A stretch of 64,000 bases of DNA from Sorghum bicolor. Lineage: Eukaryota; Streptophyta; Magnoliopsida; Poales; Poaceae. Shown one piece after another: positions 31,371 to 44,724 of the stretch. Position numbers and translations under genes: made by a program. The notes below the pieces were generated by a model that had not been told where the DNA came from, made no database searches, and saw only the letters and a list, made by a program, of their open reading frames with translations. Within the stretch, counting starts at the first letter, position 1. Each line of letters starts with the position of its first letter. The stretch lies in the NCBI RefSeq assembly GCF_000003195.3, contig NC_012874.2, forward strand, positions 62,067,768 to 62,131,767, given 5' to 3'.

Positions 31371-33969
31371 ATGGAGAATATAAGTGATCACAATAGAGAA
31401 GAGGCCTTCAAGGCCAAGGAAATTACTGCTTTAGAGAGTATGGAGAAGAAAGATTTCCGTCATGCGCAACAAATTATACTTGGAGCTCAAGCACTTTGTC
31501 CCGAGCTGGCTGAGAATATGTCCCAAATGTTAATCATCTGTGATATCCATTGTGCGGCAGAGTCGTTTGTGGGTGGTGAGATAGACTTCTACGGAATACT
31601 TCAGGTCGAAGAAACAGCAGATGAAACCATAATAACCAAGCAATATCGAAGGATTGCACTTTCAACTCATCCTGATAAAAATAGTTTTGCTGGTGCCCAA
31701 GATGCATTCAAGTTGGTGGCTGAAGCATATTCTGTCCTATCAGATCCAGTAAAGCCAACTGAACATGACATGAAAAGGATGTATCGATCACAAAATGTGC
31801 CAAAGGAAACTAATAAGAACAAACCATCAAAGAAAACTGATGCAGATAAAGGGAGCGAGTCTGGATCTAGCGAAACATTTTGGACCAACTGCCCACATTG
31901 TAAATATCGGTTCCAGTACATCAAAGAAGTCCTGAACCGCAGGGTTGTCTGTCAGACATGCAAGAAGAAATTCACTGCATCCCGTATAGAGGATCAGGAA
32001 CCACCCACGCCAGAACATGACTGGAAAAGGAAGAATGGAACACAAAATGTGACAAAGGAAACTAATAAGAGGAAACCAGAGGAGCCCATGCCCACTTCAT
32101 CAAGCATGATTAGTGATTCTCAAGTTCCTGAAACCATGTTCCAAGAGCAACAGCATGAGACTCCCAGTCAACAAGGTCACGCTGTCAACTCTTCACGTGC
32201 ATACAAAGAAGGAAATGAGAGCGCAGGTGGTGTGAATCAATCCAACAAGCCTGAGACGGTTCAGGGGAACACTAGAATACCAGAGATAGACAAGAACATT
32301 GTTGGAAGATCAATGGCAGATACTTTTCACTCAAATGTTGTTGACAAATTAAATAAGCTGGGCAGAGAGCAAGCATCCACTATGCCAGGGTCAGGATCCT
32401 GCAGTCGTGGAAGTTCTAACCAGAGAAAGCAACATGTTGATGGCAAACTTAGCCAGAATAGCTCCGATGGCAAAAAGAGGGAAAGGGAGAATGATTATTC
32501 ATGTAATATCAGCATGAACAGTAATCAAATACTAGGTGGTGACATCACTAGTGCTGACAGGCAATCATCAGAAAATCCTGTGTCCAGCAACATAAACATC
32601 CACGAGATAACAGAAGGTATGTGTACGAGTGATGATGAGGACAATATCATGACAGAAGCCATTGATTTTGTTATTGAGGACGAATGCTATTCTGAGCCAG
32701 TTATGAAGATCAGAGACATCAATAGTATAACATATAATGATGGTAGTGCTGATCAGATCTGGGCCCTTTATGATAACATTGATCATATGCCAAGATCCTA
32801 TGCTAAGAAAAAATGTGATGGTCATTCAAAGTGTTTATATTGGTTAAAGTTCTATCCATTGTCTGAAGAAGAGAAAGAATGGAACAACAAAACTTTGCCA
32901 GTTGCTTGTGGAAAGTTTTGCCTTGGAGAAAAGGTTGATATCTTAGAATACAGTTCCTTGTATTCTCATACTGTTGAATGGAAGAAAATCTGTGTGAAAA
33001 AACTTTCTGGTGGAAGAGGTTCTGCAAAAACCAAAATGACGATGGTGTATGAAATATTTCCTAAAAGGGCTGAGGTATGGGCTCTTTACAAGGGATGGAG
33101 TAAGCAATGGAGCTCAACAGATGCATATAAGAATAGGTCCTATGAGTATGAAGTTGTGGAAATACTGTCAGACATGTCGGACAATGGTGGCGCCAATGTT
33201 ATCCCACTCATCAGGATTAAAGGCTTTCCTAGCTTACTAGTGGCAGCAAAGGATAAATCCACGTTCCATATACCTTCAGGTGAGGTATTTCGATTTTCTC
33301 ACCGGATACCACATTACAGGGTATTTGGGCATGAAAACATCCTCAAAAAAAATCAATGGCCCTGCATTGGAGAAAAATCATATTGTTCCAGAAGGATTTC
33401 TGCTACTTGACTCTAGTTGTCTTCCCTCTGACCTGGACACAACATTCCCTTCTATGAATCTTGACGCTTACATGTCTCAAAGCGAGAAGAGAAGCAGGAA
33501 AGATCCACAAGTAGGTGAGATTTGGGCCCTTTATATGGACTGGGCACCAGAGCAGAGTCCGTCCAGTCATAATTGTTGTGAATTTGCTGTCGGTGAGATC
33601 ATCGAGCGCAATGATGCTAGCACAAAATTTTCTTTCCTGGCTAAAGTTGATGGTTACAAAGCTGTTTTCAAACCTGACAAGAAAAAGCGAGTCCTGGAGA
33701 TACCTACTGTGGAGAACCTGAGATTTTCGCACCGCATACCTGCTTCCTTTTGTGTGATGAAAGAAATAGGTGGCAAGCGTCGTGTCTTCTACGACCTTGA
33801 TCCAGCTTATCTTGTAACAGCGCAGGATCATGCCACTTCATCAGGCAACATGAGTACTGTTGGGAGTCTGCCAATGAAGCAGAAGACAGCTGCTGCACGA
33901 GTTGGGCCTCGGCGCACGGATCGGCGTACTCATCCTAACAGCCGCTACATAGGGCCCCAATGGCAGTGA
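31371..33969 (+). CDS. DnaJ-domain protein with two DUF3444 domains, frameshifted
   Basis: The ATG at 31371 is the first in a good context after an inferred splice acceptor at 31265-31266. The product is a plant J-protein of the DnaJ-DUF3444 family, probably a nuclear or cytosolic Hsp70 co-chaperone. The J domain covers residues ~73-127 with the catalytic HPD at residues 100-102. A CxxC...CxxC zinc ribbon follows (Cys174, 177, 194, 197), then a long polar, low-complexity linker, a first DUF3444 domain (~455-665) and a second (33510-33750, starting at IWALYMDW). The frame is broken at an A8 run (33345-33352): one extra A sends the first frame to a stop at 33408-33410, while the domain continues in the next frame to the TGA at 33967-33969. 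Without that base the protein would be about 865 residues. Two upstream UTR exons (to 28471; 30572-30666) are inferred. A two-codon upstream frame lies at 31273. Confidence 0.88.
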
Positions 33970-35378
33970 GTGTATCAGGGTGCTGCTGTAATAATGTAAC
34001 ATGTACTTAAGGAGAGGAGAGCAGGAGTCTAACAAGAAAGAAGACATTAGAATACTAATTCCTGTAATTTGGTAAATCGGTTGGTAACATATCTCCCAAC
34101 GTTTTCCTTTGATGGACACCCATGTTACCTGCAAATATTTTAGCGAACTCTTGGAAAGAGTAATGAACCTGACTGTCATTTGGATTATGTGCTTGTATGT
34201 TGTGCTACCATGATTCAACATTAAAATTTATTTGGTGAAACGATATTGTTAATGCTTAATTTAGTGGCTCCTTATCAGTTGCTATTTTATGCCAGGAACT
34301 AGTCTTTACCTTCAGTAGTACTTTTTTTGTAACAGGTTGTTGGAGCCTGACTATTCTAAAATATAACTAGTCTTAATTTTGAGTTTAAACAATAAACCTG
34401 GAAGCTGTACTATTTTGAGATTATGGTGCCTTACTATGAAATGGAGGCGTAACCTACACAAAAATTTGCAACTTACACTAGTTATGTTATTAGCTTTTGA
34501 GGTCATCAGCACACATCCAGAATCTGCATAGTGTTTAATAACATTTAGTATATGAGCTTTTTCCTACCAGATGCCTCCTTGGGAGATTCCCATGAGCTGC
34601 TAGGACTGGTGTAGTGTTCTTATTACTAATTAAAACACTAGGATAACTCCACCATTTTGGTAGTGGCACCTATGAGTCTATGACAAACGATTTAAATTGT
34701 ATCTGGTAATTCTCAATTCTACATTAGATACATGTGGATGAATTTAGATACATGTGGATGAATTAATGTGGTCTGATTCCCTGAGTGCTAAGGGATAAGC
34801 TGGTTTTTGAATCCCTTTATCTAAAAGAAAAGATACTTATGGATGAATATATTTGCTAAAGTGTGATCTCAGGCCATCATATAAGGTTGGCAATAATTAT
34901 TAAGTCCACCTAACAGTGCGTATTTCATGAAATAACCCGTTGCTGCAATCAGCAGCAAACCAAAGCCTCCTAGGGTTCAGCCCCTGGCCCCACAGCATGT
35001 ATATATAGATAACGGTGTGGTTCCCTACGTCACTCTGTAGTCAAAACACAAACCAATCTATTATAGCGCTGAAGAATCTTGAAGGCGGTCTACTACCCCA
35101 TGTCCAGAAACCGCTGTTCCAGAATTACATCTAGTTCTTCATCAACAAGGAGCAACAAGCCTCGAAACTGGACAAAGATTGGCTACATCAATTCCATCTC
35201 TACTACATCAACAGAGACACACATATGTCATTTATAGGTTCTGGTCATGTGGTCAGTATCTAAATCTCATTTGTGCACTAATTCATGTTACTGACCATGT
35301 ATAGGTAAGATAGGATCAGTTCTCTACACCCAAGGACTCTCTCCAATGGTTACGAGAGAACAGGTAGTGATACTTAAC
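33970..35378. other. 3' UTR and intergenic sequence
   Basis: The 3' UTR probably extends to about 34250. No exact AATAAA signal was pinned down. A 20-bp word, TTAGATACATGTGGATGAAT, is tandemly duplicated at about 34724-34763. I find no further gene or clear element here. Confidence 0.5.
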
Positions 35379-35640
35379 ACTACCGGCTCATAGCCTGAGG
35401 GGCCCATTCTGGTTGATCAACCAGCACTGATAAATGTTTGAACCGCCGGCCTGGCGTATGATCTGGCCGGCCGTGAACAAAGTGCTGGTTTTCACCATCA
35501 TATCATACGCCGAGCTGGTGGTAGAACATTTACGATCGCCGGCTATTCTTCCGTTGCGTGATGCACGAAGAAACCGGCGCAGATAAGAAGTTTTCACTAC
35601 CAGTTGTAGGATAGCAGGATGCACCACAGTTGGGTTGGGT
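35379..35640. mobile_element. CACTA-end-like segment
   Basis: It begins CACTACCGGCTCATAGCC and contains facing words such as AACCAGCACT and AGTGCTGGTT, as in the subterminal region of a CACTA element. No matching right terminus or target duplication was found. Confidence 0.3.
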
Positions 35641-37024
35641 GGTGAATCAAACTAATGTGATCAGTTTTTTTTTTTTTGACCTGGTGGTGGAAATGGTCAT
35701 GGTTCGTAATACCGCAGAGCCGCCGGTGATCCGAAGTTTTACCGTGCAGTTTGTTCTTATAGTGTTACAACTCCCATTGCCCTTTCATCCGTTGATGGTT
35801 GATGCTCATCTACTTGTCTATGTGCATTAGTATATAGTAAAGTGATAGACACATTTTCTTTTTGTATGGTACGGTGTCCATTTTTTGTCATTTCTAATCT
35901 ATACCATCCATTAGTGTGTATTGAATCTGGAGCCTTTATCTAGACTGAAACCCTAAGGCCGGTTGGCTGCCTCCTCCTCCTGCTCCCGCATGCTCGACGG
36001 CTCGACGCATTGTTTCTCTCCGGGGATGATGTCAAGGTGCTTTCAACAATACTGAAACAAGCTTGTGAGACAAACGACTTTCACTCTTCACACCTTTGTC
36101 CCCCGCAAGGGAGAGTTTGACCAAAGGGATAACAAGGATAAACATATAATAGCAACAAAGATGTATGCATTGAGTTCTAAATTTCATGCAATATAGGCAC
36201 CACTATTTTTTTACATCAATAATGCAATATAAGTGACGTGTTTTTTCCATGTCACTAATCACTATCTAGCCATGTCACTTATCTGGTTTTTTGGCACAGT
36301 GAATTACCTCCACCCACTGCACCACTTGCTCCACAAGAGGAGAGAGACCATTGAGATTTCTTCTAGGATAATTGTATAGCTTAGCTTGTTGTTGGGATGT
36401 AGACGTCGCTCGATCTTCCTATAGGCACGATAACTTCGATTCGTGAAGAACTTGACATTTTTTATCTTGATTTTGAACCAAGTCTGATTATTAGGATCCC
36501 CATAACAATTACACTACTGCTCTACTGGTTTTCAACCATGCACAACGTGATTGACCTCACTGAGAAGGCTTTCCCACAAGCGAATGGAGAACACAAGCAA
36601 GACTAGGATGAAGGCAATCTAATATTTCAAGTATATATGAAGTGCAGTAAAATGATAAGAGCTTCAAGTCTTGATTCGGAAGGACTAGTCAACACAGGCA
36701 AACAAGATGAAGAATAGGGGCCCTGGTTCATAGAACTCGATCTTGGCCACACAAGAACAATGTCTATTTCAATAGGAAAACAAGAACACAACAAAATTCA
36801 AACCCTAATCAGAGTGTTGATGGATAATTATAGTCTTGGGCATGATCATCTCTAGACGCGCCCCCTAATGGGCTCTAAGATACATAGCCAATCGGAAGAG
36901 TCACTGAAGGGGCGGTAGTGGTGGGCGATTCCAAGGGTGTGTCTGCAGTGCCCTCCCTCCTACTTTCTCGAGGATCTGCTTCAACCCCTAGGGCGGTCAG
37001 CAGCCATTGTGGCACCCCCGTGCC
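35641..37024. other. Repeat-like sequence without recognisable gene
   Basis: Frames are short and broken and no domain is recognisable. The last part (about 36990-37024) is contiguous, across the CACTA insertion, with 41283 onward. Confidence 0.4.
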
Positions 37025-40000
37025 CACTACACCACAACCCTTAATCAGCAACTAACTGCAGTTGCTAAAAGTTGTTATTAGCATAGAATGGTGAGTCGCT
37101 AAAGGTTAGTGAAGGACGGTCAGTTGCTAAAACCGAATAGGGCGATGGACGGACCGTCGCTATAATTTTTTTCTTTTGTGTTGGACGGTCCATTGCTATA
37201 CATCAGGAACAACATCAGATGGTCCGTGGCTATAGAAAATTTCCATCCGCGCGTGGTATTTGGGCCCTTCCCGCAGCCCCACCCCCAACATTAGATGCCC
37301 ACCACCACCCTCAAGCCCACGTCACCCCCAACAATAGAAGCCACATCTCTTTCCCAGCAGCCACTTTCCCTCCTGTTCATGCTCCTCCCTTCCAGAAACT
37401 CCCCCACCCTTCTTCCCTGCGCCCTCTCCCTCTCTAGCACCTTCCCCAATCCAGTGATAACCAAGGGAAGGAGAGGAATGGATTGAGGACGAGGAGAGGA
37501 TCGATTAGGGCTGCAACATGGTGTAGATCGACTTTTCCCCATTTGTTTCTTGCTGCCCTAGCTTGGGGATAACCAAGGTGAGAAGTTTTTTCCCTTTGGG
37601 TACTCTGATTGAGATGGTTTGGATGGTCTTTTGTCTTGGTATTTGTTGTTATTGAGAGAGGAATCACCTTTGGGAATCAACTCTTGGATTTTGCTGCCTG
37701 ATAGTTGAGTACTATACCTATTACTGTAGTTTTCGTGACCTAAATCTCTATTTCTTTGAATGTTGATAATAGGAAAGTTGTAGAGGAGCTTCAGATCTAT
37801 TAGCTCGTGAAGTTTCATGATTTTATCCTGAATGGTTTGGGAGATATGATTTTTCTAAATTAGCTGTCATGTTCTGACGAAATTTTTGATAGAACTAGAT
37901 ATAGGTGTATTTTGGTAACCTTAGAGGCATTGGGGGACTTCATAAAGAATAAGAGACTTGCAGTACTTTCCTATAGCTTTCCAGATTAGTAGGAATCATG
38001 ATGTTTGGATAAGCAAAACTCTAGATATATTTTTTTTTCAAAGCTCAAATTATTGTTTCCTCAGCACGATTTTCAGTTAATATTGGGTCTTGCTCAGGTC
38101 CATTTAATTGGTTCTTTATGCAAAGGTTAGTAATACCAAAGTTGTAGGATATGGAATTCTCTGATCTTTGGTTAAATTTCATATTTTTGGACTTAAGGAT
38201 TTGGGTATATGAAAATGTGAACCTTGCTGTCCCAATTCTTGAGCAGATTATGAGGTCTGTCTTCAACTATGGATTAGGATACCTTAAAGGCATGATAAAA
38301 ATATGTCTTCTTTATGAAAGTTGTAGATATTAGTCTGTAGGTTCTGAAAATTATTTTGATTGCCATAATATCCTTTATCTTTACAAGGATCTGCTGTCAG
38401 TTGTTCTGTGCCTTGATCCAGTGCAGTAGCAGCTCTCAGGTATGTTCCTGCAGGATTGACGAGAGAAGAAGCGCTGCCTGACCAGGATGAGCGGATGAAC
38501 ATAGTATCCTACAGCCATGCCTCAGTTCTAGAATGAAGTGATCCACAACATTGATGCTAATTCTAAACTTGCACCTGCTGTCATGAACAGAAACTAAATG
38601 GATCGACCGGCTGCGTGTGGCAGAGGAGATGGGTGTTACTACTGTGAAACAAGTGGATCAGGGCATTCAGTTTTGAGGACTATAAAAGCCACAAAACTAT
38701 TTTCAAGTAAGCCTTCTCTTGCCAGACGCAATTATACCATAAAAGTGGAGAATAATGAGGTGTATGCGTGTATGTGTCTTTTTCTTTTGGCAAACTTCAC
38801 AAGGTTTGTGCCTGCTAATTATTGTTTTCTTTGTTTCGCTAAATGTGAAAAAAAATCTATGAGAAACCTTTGAATGACCTCTTAGCTTAGATTGTTCACC
38901 TGAAGATTAAAGAGAAAATAAGGTGCTCAATTCTAGACCCTCTCTTTGATAACCTCTCTAAATTCAAGTTGGCTTCCTTAACTGATTAGCAATCTTTAAA
39001 TACTGCCTATTATTTTGTCATACTTCATCTAAAAATGAAATAATTAAAATTAGATCTGGAGAATTTTTATTTATAAATTCTACAAAAAAATGTTTTTAGA
39101 ATGAGCAAATCCGAAAAGGTGGAACATACTACCAGTTAACTAAGATGGGCCTTTTTTTGAATTGGCTTGCCCTGAATTATTGCAATTTTATTGGGATGAC
39201 TTACATTTGTAAACTCTACAAGACGAGTCAGCAGGGTGGCAGCCGCGGCTATGCCTGGCGGCCAGTGCGTGGTGGTTCGCCATGCCTTGCCTGTACGTCA
39301 GGTTTTTGTGTTTATGCCCCACTAGCACTGCCCCTGTTTCTTCTCCCAGTTTACCATAGTCAGCGCGCAAAGAAAGCAAGATTAGTGAATAAAAATTTTA
39401 GTTTTGTGTGCATTGTTCAGAATTCAAAACATGCTAGCTACCGGTACTAGTACTGGTACAAGTTATTGAGTTAAGAGTGTCTCAACAAGAACTCTCTCTA
39501 AATAAATGGAAAATAGTGTTGTATATATCATAGACATGAAGCAGATAAACAAAGTGTACGTTTGTTTCCTACTTGCTTCCCTTTTCGATCAAACATGTTC
39601 ACTTGTTTATTTACTTGTTTATTTTGTTTGGTGATTGTAGTTCCTATTTTATCCGACTGCACCATTACAGTTTGGTCTAAACTGAAAGTAATGAAATGAC
39701 AAGGCAATGCCAACGTGCTTTTAGCATTCAAGCTCAGGCGTTCAAGTCATTTCAGCGATTTCTGCTGCATTGTTACCTTGATGATTTCTTTTCTTTCTCT
39801 TTCTGTCAAGATTTAGTCAGGACTATGTACTACTACTATTATTCTTGTCTTGTCTACTGGAGAATCCCAGCCGGATAAGCTTGTTTAGATACATATGTTC
39901 CAATTGAGGTTCTTTAATCAAAATTGAAGCATACGAACTTTCCAGTACTAAGTCTGCATATATTATAGTTGTGGCATTTGGCTGTGCTTTTAGTAAGAAC

Positions 40001-41282
40001 TTCACTTAAACAGTGTTAAAGAAAGTCAACCTAGATCGTTTCATGCAGTGTACATTGTATGCATATTAAGGCCCAATTGTGTTGCTGCAGGCCAGCAGTA
40101 AGATTAGGAATCCTGATACAATCGTTATTGGCTAATTGAAAAGATAGGATTTGTGAATATATATTGCTCCTTGAATCTGTCAGTTCGGTGCTGTTCCCAA
40201 ATTAATAATTCATTTATTGACTAACATATGTTACAAGTTATCTGATACCATTATCTCAGTTCATCAGAGTAAACCTTTAACTCAGCTCTCCAAATTCTTC
40301 TCAGATCCATTTTAGGTTATCTGCAAACGTTTTTTAAGTTAGCAATCGCTCTGGTGGTATACTAGTATATTTTTTAACATAGTAGACTTACCTCTAACAC
40401 GTTCTCGCATAATGAATACCACTTTGTATTAGTAGTTTTAGTAGTAACCAAATACTTCATTGGAAAACATGCATGCCTGCTTGCAAGATCTACAATTTCT
40501 AACTATGATACTTGTAACAGCTAAAGGTCTGCAATCAGCAAACAAGATCTCAGGGGGTTGATAGTTCTTCTCAGAGACCTTCTCAAGGTGCTGCAAGATC
40601 ATCTTAGATACGCTAGGCAATGTTATATTGTTGGCAAGAAAGGTGCTGGGAGTAAACTTGAATGCTTTTGGACTAGATGCTATCTTATAGTGTACTAAAT
40701 ACTATATTTGAATGCTTTTGGAGTACAATCTGGTAGTTTTAGTTTGTGAACTTGAACCTGATGGTCATAATGTTGGATCACTTTTAGATGACTTACCTAG
40801 ATTATGTATTCAGCTACTATATGTATGCTTGTATGTTGCTTTGATGGCAAGAAGCTTAATAAGCTAGTCACAAGATTATATATGTACTCATTTGATATGG
40901 ATGTCTGAGAGTATGATTAATGTGTCCATTTGTGTATGTCATTTAGTATAGTATTGGTGGTGAATGTGGTCCAGTTTTAAATATATGTGGATTATTTTTT
41001 AAAACTTACTTAATTGATCTCGATGGACTGTCAGTTGCTAAAAGTTGTTATTGCGATGAACTGTCCGTTGCTAAAACTACTAATAGACTGTCCGTTGCTA
41101 AATGATGGGGCGATGGATGGTCCGTCGCTAAAGATGAAGTCCGTTGCTATATACATACAACGACGGCTTCAACAGCAACTGCTGAGGTCCGTCGCTATAA
41201 CTTTTAGCCACGGACTCTCTATCGCTATATACCCCTTACAACAACTTCAAGTCAGTCGCTGATTAAGGGTTGTGGTGCAGTG
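37025..41282. mobile_element. Non-autonomous CACTA transposon, TSD GCC
   Basis: The left terminus CACTACACCACAACCC and the right terminus (reverse complement CACTGCACCACAACCC) form near-perfect inverted repeats of about 30 bp. The 3-bp target duplication GCC is at 37022-37024 and 41283-41285. Subterminal arrays of GTTGCTAAA and CCGTCGCTATA words occupy about 37050-37240 and 41020-41260. No transposase is encoded. The interior has a GC-rich block followed by long AT-rich sequence with occasional short open frames (for example 38598-38873), perhaps a captured and decayed gene with introns. Confidence 0.93.
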
Positions 41283-41744
41283 GCCCTAGGCCACATGGCG
41301 TGCCCCTAGTGCCCCAAGTGTAACTTGTGCACCTTCCTACAGGCATACACCAGCTTTGCGCTGGGGCAATTCTCTGATGTCACCACACATCCACCGTACC
41401 TGCTGGTCCCTAGCAGGGCGACAACGGCTAGAATTAGGCCGGCCTCATCACCGCCCTGAACCAGATGGCACTCCAAAGTTCCAATCCCTGGTCCTTGACA
41501 CTAGCGCCACTGCTCATATGTCATCCTTTGTAACCGAAAGTACTTTTTAACTTAACAATGTTCTCATTGCTCTTGCACTTGCCCATAACTTTCTCTCTAT
41601 TCGCCAATTTACTCACAAAAGTGCATATTCTATCGAGTTTGATGCTTTGGGCTTCTGTCTGTTAAGGACCAGCAGATGGAGCACGTGATTCTTTGCTGCA
41701 TAGTAGCGGAGATCTTTGCACCATCTCTCGATCATCATCCTAAT

Positions 41745-42020
41745 TAGGGATGAAAATAGTACGGATATTTTCCGACCGTATTCGAGACCGAATTCGTTTA
41801 GAAGGGTTCAGATCTGTCCGTATCCGATTCCGAATATTCAACATCCGATACCGTATCCGTATCCGAATACTTAAATCGTATATTTATGATGTCGACAACC
41901 AATCATATCTTATCCGACATGATTGACATTATCCGTATTCGAATCCGAATTCGACCAAAAATATGAAAACAAATATAATATCAGTGATATCTGTCTGTAT
42001 CCGATCCGTTTTCATCCCTA
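41745..42020. mobile_element. hAT-type MITE, TSD ATCCTAAT
   Basis: The terminal inverted repeats are TAGGGATGAAAA and TTTTCATCCCTA. The 8-bp target duplication ATCCTAAT is exact at 41737-41744 and 42021-42028. The interior is made of CCGTATCCG and CGGATA words and has no coding capacity (276 bp). Confidence 0.93.
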
Positions 42021-43299
42021 ATCCTAATGCTATAGCCTTGCCACCTCGTTCATGCTACAACCCTTACTACACTCATCAATATGTCCTTCATTTCCTGTAA
42101 TAAGCAGCCATGGTCTGTGTCATCCCTATCAGCTTAGCAAACACACATGGCTCCCTTTCAGCAGTTCTGTCTCCACCAACACTGCTGTCTTTGAGTTGAT
42201 TCACTGTGAAGTATGGACATCCCCAGTACTCAGTAAGTTAGGGTACAAATATTATCTTGTGTTTCTTGATAATTACACTCACTTTTGTCGGTCTTTCCCT
42301 TCATGCCATGAATCTAATGTATAACACAATATTGTTGACTTCATTGCTTATGCTCATACACAGTTTGGCGTCACACCAAAGTCTTTTCAGGCTGATAATG
42401 GCACTAAATTCGTCAATCATGCCACCACCAGTTTTTCTCTTGTATAACGATGTCATGTTGCACCTCTGAAACCCCTATACCTCTTGGCAAAATGGCAAAG
42501 CCAAAACAGTGCTATGCACCATCATCAACACAGTTTACACATTGTTGCGACATGCGTTCATGCCACCACCCTATTGGGCTGAAGCCCTGGCTGCCACCAC
42601 CTTCATGCTCAATAGGCATCCTTCTACATCCATCCATCATACCATCCCCTACCAACTTATGCATCAGCTCCCCTATTACTCCTACCTTCGTGTGTTTTAT
42701 TGCCTCTACTATTCAAACCTCACTGCGATGATCCCCCCACAAACTCTTCCCTAGCTCAACTCCGTGTGTGTTCCTTGGCACCACTCCTCTCAATAAAGGG
42801 TACCGCTGCTTGGACATGTCCACTTGGCATGTCACTGGATTTTTGATGCAGGGCCTCTCTTCCTTGTTCGAGCTTCCGCCTTCGGCCACTGCGCGAACAC
42901 ATATAGCTTCGATAGCTCCCTCTACGGTGAGGATGAGCTGCCGAACCTCCAGGACCTGGCGGTCATCTGTGCTGGTCCGCTGCTCATCCCTAGTCGCATT
43001 CCATTGGCTACCCTAGCATTTGTGGGTGGGGCCCAACTATTGCCACTACCAAGTAGGTCTCCCACTCCTGCTGCACATCTGAGTGAGGTTGGCCCGCTTT
43101 GGTGTCACCTACCAGCGGCAACCTCCACATCATTGGTGCCTGCACCTTCGGCGCCTACGGTGCGCCGACACCACCAGTGCTCGAGTGACCCTGCCAACGC
43201 CCCTATGCCATCCATGCAACTAACACCATCACCACCTTCATGCTCAGTTCCACGATCACAAACTGGCATCCTGTGTCATGGTTCCTGTGGATCCATGCA

Positions 43300-44724
43300 T
43301 GTTGGTGGTCCTTATATAACTCCTAAAATTAACTGCCAAACCCCACATAAGATGCATTCATATAAACACCAAACTTGGTATTAGGGATTATAACTAACCA
43401 ATTTTGTGTTGGTGATTATGTGTTTCACACAACACATGTTGGAATAACATAGAAAAAGTGCAGAAAATATACATGAAATGTAGCAAAAAATCTTCTAATG
43501 TGAGCACAAGCGGAGAAGGCCGACAAATTAGAGTTGTTGATAACATTTCACGCCCAACCCCTAGGATCACACAGGGAACCCCACTTGCTAGCCATCATGA
43601 TGAAGGCGATGGAGGGGATGCATTACATGGGCTTGGCCGAGCACAGGGGTCGCCTGACCCATGGTCACACCTCTAGCCCCCAGCTAGCACTTGGCCCCAC
43701 CTAACGAAGTCCCCAAGACAGTTGCATATTGTATTCCGATAATATTCCTTCAAAAACCAACCAACCAACTACTATAAATAGAGAGGCTCTCCACTCTCAC
43801 ACGCACCACAAGGGAGCTACCTCCTCTCTATTTTCAAGATGTAGAAGTAGAATACCTTGGTGGTGAGTTAGGGAGAGATGCTCAGGTTCTGTAAGAGTCC
43901 TTGAAGGTCTAGTATATCCTTGTATCATTCCTTTTTAAGACTAAAGTATTAATAGATTTATCTTCTTTAATTACTTGAATGTCTTTTATGGTTATCTAAT
44001 TCCTACCTTAGTGTTTACCTAAGCGTGGTTTGTATAGTTGTTCTACATCAAAGCATAGGATCTCCGCTGGCATTGAGTGCTCTAGTTATAGATCATGACT
44101 AGAGTAGTAATCGATAGGCTAGACATGGTGTCCAGCCTATAAGTTACCAAAGATTGCACCCAACCCCATCGATAGTTATGGTAGCCCTAGATGGTGGTGG
44201 TAGCCTTGATGGCCAATGTAGTCAACCATGATTGGGTTGATGTTTATAGCAACGTAGTCGGAGCTTCCTATAGCCCCTTTCTCATTCCTGTCTGTGGCTT
44301 GTGTTCTAATGTCCGGAAGTGTGGTGTGATCGTTATGTTTTAATCTTTGCTTAGTTATTCACTCTTGCCTATACTAAAATAGAACCACAGAAATAGAAAA
44401 TTGTATAGGAACCTTGTACTCACCTGTTGTCCTCTCAACTTAGCTTGTCTATTCTTCTGTCTTACCATGAGTTCTTTTGTGTGTCATTATCCATAACTCC
44501 TATCATATATTACTTATCCTCACTTTAGCCTAGTTCATATAGTAGTTAGTAGATACATGACGATTAACTATCACCAAATTATTGTTTCCCTATGGATAAA
44601 TACGATACCCTAGAATATTGTTTCCCTATGGATAAATACAATACCCTAGAATATTCCAAGGTGAAAGCTATAGTGGTATCTATGTACTTGTGAATTTATC
44701 TGATTTAGTAAACAAATTCCAACA
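43300..44724 (+). mobile_element. Probable solo LTR inside the copia remnant
   Basis: It starts TGTTGGTGGTCC and ends AATTCCAACA, giving TGTTGG...CCAACA termini. A TATA box CTATAAATAGAG lies near 43771-43782, followed by a CT-rich start region and a T-rich 3' part, as expected for an LTR. The copia coding remains resume after it. A clear 5-bp target duplication was not found: ATCCA before 43296 and ATCCC after 44724 are only similar. The exact left boundary is therefore uncertain. Confidence 0.6.

Noticed and set aside
32568..33027. Minus-strand frames opposite the DnaJ-DUF3444 gene
   Set aside because: They are antisense to a clearly coding region and have no domain.
43437..44724. Shorter LTR starting at TGTTGGAATAAC (43437)
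   Set aside because: It has TG...CA ends but no target duplication (ACACA and ATCCC). The sequence before 43437 is also not copia coding, so the start at TGTTGGTGG (43300) fits better, though not perfectly.
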